NCBI GenBank assembly: GCA_910591455.2
Contig: OU342806.1
Span: 14,477,426 to 14,541,425 of the forward strand
Direction: 5' to 3'
DNA length: 64,000 bases
Source: Pholis gunnellus
Lineage: Eukaryota; Chordata; Actinopteri; Perciformes; Pholidae
The translations under genes and the position numbers were made by a program. Shown here in pieces: positions 32,701-64,000 of this stretch. How positions within the stretch are numbered: position 1 is the stretch's first letter; each line of letters opens with the position of its first letter. Below the pieces are notes generated by a model. It made no database searches. It had not been told where the DNA came from and saw only the letters and a program-made list of their open reading frames with translations.

Positions 32701-35700
32701 GCACTCTGTGTGACTTGTGAATACACAATACAGCACCCTGACTATAAAATGCCTTGTTTCTTTCCACATACTCTGCTTCTATCTGTTAATACAGACTCAT
32801 CTCGGTATAAAAAAAAAACGAGATATATAAGCATTAAACACTATAATTTATTTTCAGTTCACAGTGCATACATTGTGTGCAGTTGTACCAAGTTACTCAT
32901 CAATAGCACATTAGATTGATCTCAGTTGTTTAAGACAGTTGTTTTTCTCTGCAATGAGAACATGCAAGTGAGCACAGAATCAAAGAAATCAGTAAATGTA
33001 ATACCGAAGAGTTAATCATTATGACAACACCCAAAAAGACTGAAATAAAGTTGCATACTGTAACTCGTCCAAAGTGGTCACTGTACTGAAGATGTGTTGC
33101 TTTTTGTCTTAAATGTGGAGCTCGGGGGAAGTAATGTCTTTGTAAAGTCCACAGTACCTCTGTAAACACTGCTACATAAGCCGTCACCTCCAACTCACTC
33201 CAAATTTGCAATTTCAGGACAATTATGCTTTATATTCATAAATGACTTCCCACTGTATTGTTTGCAGTTATCTTCAGTTATCACAAGCCTTCAGACATTG
33301 AAACGCAAGTCATTTCTCTGTTACTAAATTACTCAGTATTTCTTCCCACAGAACTCTTCAGTTAGATTTACAGAAGCCAGTAACCAAAGTAGAAACACAT
33401 GAAATGCAAGGCAGATGACATTAACTCCACAATACCCAATGCAAGGCAGAATGAGTGTGTTGTGCCAGACCCAAAGTTATTTCCATCATTCTCGATTTGA
33501 CGGAAGCGCTAAATACTGAAATAATAATTAATAACAAAAGAATACAAATAAAAAAAGTCATAGCATACAACACATACAGGTACATACATGCAGATACAAC
33601 AATAAGCATTGTACCGCGTCATTCTCTGCTTATTTTGATTAGAAGGTTTCAAATGCTTCTGAACACGAGTGGCTACATCAGACATTTGTTAATATTCTCT
33701 CTATATTTCTTCTTCCAAAAATAAAATCTAAAACATTCAAATATTAGGTGTCTTTTTTTTTTTTTTTGAATCATACAGCACCAATCATATATTATCCATG
33801 TAAAATAAACTCAAGCCAGCAAAAATACACATCTATTCAGTTGAAAATAATTGTTCATCAATATGAAATCAACTAGAGAGACTCCTCTGAGAAACGTCTT
33901 TCAAAAAAACAAAAAAGAACGAACGAGCTCAGAATGAGTGTGTTTAAAAAAAAGAGAGAAAAGAAATACAAGCACACAAACAATACAAGGAATCACCTCA
34001 TAGTACAATCAAAGAAAGAACCTAATTGACAAAAAGTCAAACAACCCAGAGCAATTCAAAGACGTTCTATTAAATACAGGCAGGAAGATTCCCACCGACC
34101 ACCAAAGAAACACACTGAGTAACTCCAGCTGGACTGCAGCCGAAACACAAAAACAAAACAGCGATAAAAACAATGCTAGTACCCAAGTTCTTTTCAGGTC
34201 AGTTTTTAAAAAGGACCAAACCCGGTCTGTTTATATTCATAAATAGCATAATGATCAATGATCTTACTGTGAGTTACGGTGGTCTGAAAGCTTTGCATAC
34301 ACCTCCCTTCTATAATACTGTACCTTGTTCCGATTATACTGGGTGATACTCTTCCTGTTTAAGGCACACTACACACACCATTCTGTCATAGACACACCTC
34401 AGCTCACACACAGTTTAATAGACGGCCATGTTTATTCATTTAGGGACACATGAAGCTTACTCCTACTAGAAACTAGATCGATTGTGATTATTTTTCAAGT
34501 AGAATCGTGCATAATCATGTAATTACTGTTAAATAAAACTGACCTTTCTTTTGAAAATGTTTAAATATTTGCATAGTAAATAAGTTTTAAAGTCTTTACA
34601 ATGAATAAGGCCAGAGCAGAGATTCTTCTGGAGTCTTTTTTTTCTTCTTTTTGGAATTACTAGGACTGGTTCCTGGGCTTTTAGAAGCACGCCAAAGACT
34701 TTATGAGCAAATCGTTAACGCAGAGCAGCACTCAAAAAAGTGGAGAAATAGCTGCTATTAAACTGCCACAGCGACTGGCGTCTGGCATAAATCATAAGAA
34801 CAACGAACCATAAATGTAATAATCCCAACACAAGCACAGAAAAAGCTTTCTTCTTTTCTCCGGCTTTGTGGCAACGCAGAGGATGATGGGAACCCCCCCA
34901 ACCTCTGGACGCTGCGTTTCTCTCCACAGGAGAGTCCGTCACAGAAATACTTCAGTCTCTGTGCGCTTTACATCCACGTCGCTACTCTCTGAGGAGAACC
35001 GTATTGCTTCATTACAGTACAATCATCAACCACCGCATTGCATTACAGTGTGTGACTCTAACCTAGAAAGGACAGAGATTGCATTTCCACCTGTGAGCAA
35101 AGAAAAGGGAGACAGACAGACAGAAAGCAAAGGAGAGCTGTGTGATAAGTCTGGTGATATCGTGCATTATTCTGATGTATTCATCCTACAAACAGGAAGT
35201 CTGTCCCCAACAAATGCACTGTTCACTTCTGTTTGAGTAACATTTGCTATAAACTACTGATCCCAGCTGTTTCAGGTCTTTTCTTTTTTACTTAAGATAT
35301 ATTTATGATCAATTTTGTTTTCAGTAGGAACGTGTACACAATTCATTGTTTAATAAGAAAACATAGAATATCACCAGCCTCATCTTTTAAAGTCTAAAAT
35401 CTGAACCACATGAGCTCTGCAACAACTGGCAACCGTTCTAAAGATTGAGAGTGAAAGTCAGATGTGCTGAAAGTGCTATTACACAAGTAGAGACAACATG
35501 AGGAGGAAGAGTGATGATGACGATGATGATGATGATGGTGGAGAAAGAGAAAGAAGAGGACATGGGGCCTTGACACTGGCATTTTCAGATCGAACGCTGC
35601 TCTGACTTTGTTTGCTTCTCTTCAGACACACACAGAGCCAGAGAGAGGATTCTACGTCTCACTATCTGGAATGCTCATTTTAAAAACAGCAGGTTGAAGC

Positions 35701-36919
35701 ACATCATATAAATATTAACTATTCTATTAATCCAGAGAAAAACTGTGCTGTTTGAGTACTACTAAGTGTTGTATTTATGATCTGAGCGCATCAGAGATTC
35801 TGCTCACAAAGTACCTGTATGGTATCTATAGAGTAAGACACGTGTCCATTTAAGGCACGGTGATACAAAAACAAACACTAGTATCACACAGTGTAGGGTT
35901 AGTTTCAAAAGCCAGAGTGGACTTTGCGTCTGGAAAATCCTGTCTCACCTTGTTGTTGTTGTTTTTTTGCTCAAAGGATTTGAGTACCAGGTGGTCAAGA
36001 ATGTGTTAATCTACAAGTGCAAATGTAACCTGATCACGTATAATGTTTGGAACACTGAGTAAAAGACATCGTGATGTGTTGGCGGTATCATCCCTTCTTA
36101 ATCCTCACAAGTACCGTTTCTTAGATCCTGAAAGTCAAGATGGTTGGCTTCTTATATACTCGATCCAAAATGTAATGTATGGGTTTCATGGCTGTTTGTC
36201 TGGTAGAACATTGTGAAACTGTTACAAGATGAAAATATACAACACATGAAAATACATGTTGTCCATGAATTTAGATGATTACAGACAGAAACACTTTGTT
36301 TTATCAGTAAAAAGATTGCACAAATCTCCTTCTTAGCAAGTCTCTGTATTTGAGTTCATGAAGTTGTATGTTCTTAAAACAAGTGAAAAATCTTGCCGCG
36401 TTTCTAAAACACAAAACAATCTCAACATTCTGGACTTCCAATTCACAGGAGAATACAGTTGTTTAAAGAAAGTAAAATACTATAAAATAAAATACCACGT
36501 TGTTGTCACTTCATCAGAGATTTTTTTACTTGTTTTTTTTAACTCATATCAATCATATTCAACCTTGTTTTTGAAATTATTTTGTGTTCAAGAAACAGGT
36601 TGACATATATTGGAAACGGGTTAAAGTATTCTTCCAACACTTGCAGGTTTTTTCACTTGTTTTAAGAAAAATAATTTAAAGACGGAGAGTTGTGCAGTGG
36701 ACCAATTTCTCTCTTCCTGTTTCCTGCTCTTCAGGCTGAGACTCGGTTTGTGTCTGCCTGTTTGACATCAAATTTGTTCATAATGTTTCCTGATAGCAGA
36801 GCGCTGACATCAAAAAGATCCGGTTCTCTGAAAGTGTAGCTAGTTGTAATAGAGGAATTACAGTGAATAGATTTCAGTGGAACTTATGGCGTTTTGCAGA
36901 CACCGAGTCTGTGACGTCC
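32701..36919 (-). other. Probable long dennd1b 3' UTR and convergent intergenic gap
   Basis: AT-rich sequence without a recognisable coding exon on either strand. On the minus strand the furthest AATAAA I noticed is at 32847-32852 and another is at 34431-34436, so the dennd1b 3' UTR could be 2.5 to 4 kb and nearly meet the crb1 poly(A) site. A poly(T) run is at about 33752-33767. Confidence 0.45.
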
Positions 36920-61588
<24,669 letters not shown>

Positions 61589-64000
61589 CTGGTGGAAAAC
61601 ATAAAGGCAGAATGTGGGAGAGAGAGAGAGAGAGGTGGGAGGGTGGTAAGGGAGAGATGGAGGGGTAAAAGTTAAATTATCACCTCTGAAATTGGTAGAA
61701 GAAACAGCTAGCCCATTCTGGGTGTGAAGTGTCACATTTGCAGGTCATCTCAAAATAGGAAAGAAAAGAAAGTGAAAAGCTTCAGCCTTTCCTCCTAGCT
61801 TATCTGTTGTGCAGCTGGGAGCACCTGCTGCTTTGCTAATTGAGCAGAGGAGGGAGGGGGGGCAGCGGAGAGGAAATGGAAACTCGCATCTTTGCTCTTC
61901 CACTCTCACCCTCTCTCTCTCTCTCTCTCTCTCCATGCTGCCACCCCCACTCTACTCCCCATCGCCTTCTTGCTTTATCGGTTCTCCCTCCATTTCTTTC
62001 CAGTCCTCCTGTTTTCCCCTCCCCTGTTGGCTCTCCCGAACTCTCTCTAGAAAGGGACTCTTGACATAAAATGTCTTTAATTATTTCCCCCTCTCCTGGC
62101 TCTGTCTCCAGGACTCCAGGCGAGAGTGGAGGAGCAGCAGGCCCAAGCTTGTTTTAGGATGACAAAAGATTCACCCTGGCCACCGGGCCCTGGGGAGTCT
62201 TAGAAAGAAGTTGTCAAGAGGCTCTCCTCACCTGCTCAGCAGTAGTCTGACTGTGTTGTGGCAGAGCGAGGAGGAGGCAGAGACAGCGAGGGACTGCTGC
62301 TCTCTGTGTGGGCTGTGCCAGCGTAGCACAAAAGCACAACGTTTGATTGGGTTGCACAGGAGGTCTAGATTACTGTAACACAGTCTGGTGCGCGCCGTTA
62401 GCAGGAGCATGGGCTTGGATCACGATTTTAAAGGAAAACCTATTAATTTAACCTTTAACTTCAGTAAGTGGACAAAAAAGAAAAATGTAACGTCCTCACT
62501 AAATAACTTTGCAATATTATATATTTAATTATATTACGATTATAAGATAAAATGCAACAATTAATGACAAATCTTTGTATATAGAACTCAGAAGAGTGTC
62601 TCCTACACAGTACTGTGCCTGTGGCTGCTTAGGCTTTGGTGTCTTGCTCATGGGCACTACAAGAGGGCAGATAAAGCCAAAGCGCTCCAGGTAACAATTT
62701 TCTATCTTTTTACTTCAACACTCTGAATATGGGGGAGAGAAAACTGACGTCACATGCGGAACTTATAAAAGTGTGTGCGAAGCAACAAGGATTTTGTTTA
62801 ACAGTCTGCCTATTACATTTAACACTACACTTCATATTTCACCAGTCAATTCGGTCACCTCTTTATACAGAGCAACATTTTGTGGGCTCTGGTGGTTCTT
62901 GGTTCAGCGTGTGTGTCATATATTTATGTGTTAATTGTCAGGCCTGTCCACCTCTGTGAAGCAGCATAGAACATTTACAACTAATTCTATACCATTATCA
63001 ATATCATTAGTTTTAATGTAGCAGTATTTGTGGGCAGGAAGGAAAGAAAGAAAGAAAATTTGAGGTTGTGTCAACCATTAAATGACCCCATTTCTTCTGT
63101 AATGTGATACGATTTTGATCAGGTCTACTTCAATCAGAGGTGGCCAGAAGTATCACGCTGTGCAGCTGCAGCGTTAGAGGGATATCGTGGTCTGGCATCT
63201 GCAATTAGCCTATCTGGAAAACTTCAGGGAGGAGAAGCAAAGTGTTCGCACAGCTCATACAGAGGACCGACGGAAAGAAACAGAGAAGGAGAGAAAGCGA
63301 GACAGAGAGAGTGGCAGTCTTAAACTGGGACAAAGACAAAACGAGCAGCGTGAATTCCTCTCCCCTGGGCTTTCTCACTCTCCACAACGTCCCCGCGCTG
63401 CCATTGCAAATGCTCGCAGGCATCAAACAGGAAGTTTATCACGGTTAAATTAACAAGTGTCATCTCCATATTCACTCATTGTGCTAAATGCTTTTATGTT
63501 TATGTAAAGCCCTTTTTGGAATTAATATTTCATGTTAATGTGCGTTTTCACTGATTTTTTTTCTTTTTTCATCCTCGCAAATCATTAAACTGTCTTTTTT
63601 TTCGGGGGGGGGGGGGGGAGAATCAAAGCGAACACAATGTCAGTCTAAGTGGGGGAGGCATACCCCGAAGACTGTCAGAGAAGACGGGATAGCAGCGGAG
63701 TTTACTCTGCACACAGAGTTCTGTACAGCAGCTTTGAACGGGTGAGAGCACTGCAGTGGCAAACACTTTTTAATGAGGTGGGGACACAATCACTTGTGTT
63801 TTGTTAGCCAGAGAAAAATGGGTGATAAAGTGATGAGTTCAAAGTTTCACACATATTCACAAGTAAGACGAGGAATGATGACGAAAATATTCTTCTTTCA
63901 TCACATGAGGTAATAAATTAAATCGTCACGTATAGCATATATAGTCGTGCATGACAAATACCATAATATCATTTTTGCTAATAGAGAAACAGAGCACAGT
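61589..64000 (-). other. dennd1b intron running out of the window
   Basis: No DENN-domain exon was recognised up to the window end. It has a TC tract (about 61911-61934) and a G run (63604-63618). Confidence 0.5.

Overview
This is a stretch of a ray-finned (teleost, probably spiny-rayed) fish nuclear genome. The evidence is small exons with GT/AG introns, very abundant CA/TG microsatellites, AT-rich introns, and vertebrate genes in recognisable synteny. No prokaryotic, CRISPR, tRNA or rRNA feature was found.

Layout: (1) positions 236-1757, + strand, hold the last three coding exons of podocin (nphs2); the gene starts outside the window. (2) positions 2275-11960, - strand, hold a complete axdnd1 gene (axonemal dynein light chain domain protein). 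I could thread 26 coding exons in frame to a 1025-residue protein. nphs2 and axdnd1 converge tail to tail. (3) positions 13068-31282, + strand, hold a complete crumbs 1 gene (crb1): 12 exons, 16 EGF domains, 3 laminin G domains, a membrane segment and the ERLI tail. It is head to head with axdnd1, about 1.1 kb apart. (4) positions 36920-61588, - strand, hold the 3' half of dennd1b (Rab35 exchange factor, connecdenn 2), converging on crb1; its 5' exons lie beyond the window. The rest is introns, UTRs, microsatellites and a few transposon-like remnants.

The most interesting part is the crb1 locus, which reads as a nested, multi-promoter Crumbs locus. Besides the full-length form there are: (a) an alternative signal-peptide exon at 19131-19182 whose splice phase fits exon 6; (b) a read-through version of exon 11 that replaces the ERLI tail with a different hydrophobic C-terminus ending at 26705, so (a)+(b) would give a CRB1-B-type protein; (c) a complete three-exon, 121-residue CRB3-like mini-Crumbs at 30000-30922 inside the last crb1 intron, with its own signal peptide, Thr-rich short ectodomain, membrane segment, FERM-motif-like stretch and an ERLV tail; (d) splice phases that would allow either upstream module (crb1 exon 11 or mini exon 2) to join either terminal exon (ERLV or ERLI). 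A (TG)n tract lies just upstream of the ERLV acceptor. All isoform claims are read from open frames and splice consensus only; no transcript evidence was available.

Functionally, podocin (slit diaphragm), Crumbs (apical polarity of retina and epithelia) and DENND1B (Rab35 trafficking) are linked here by inherited synteny, not by an operon. In the human genome NPHS2-AXDND1 and CRB1-DENND1B are two separate neighbourhoods on chromosome 1q.
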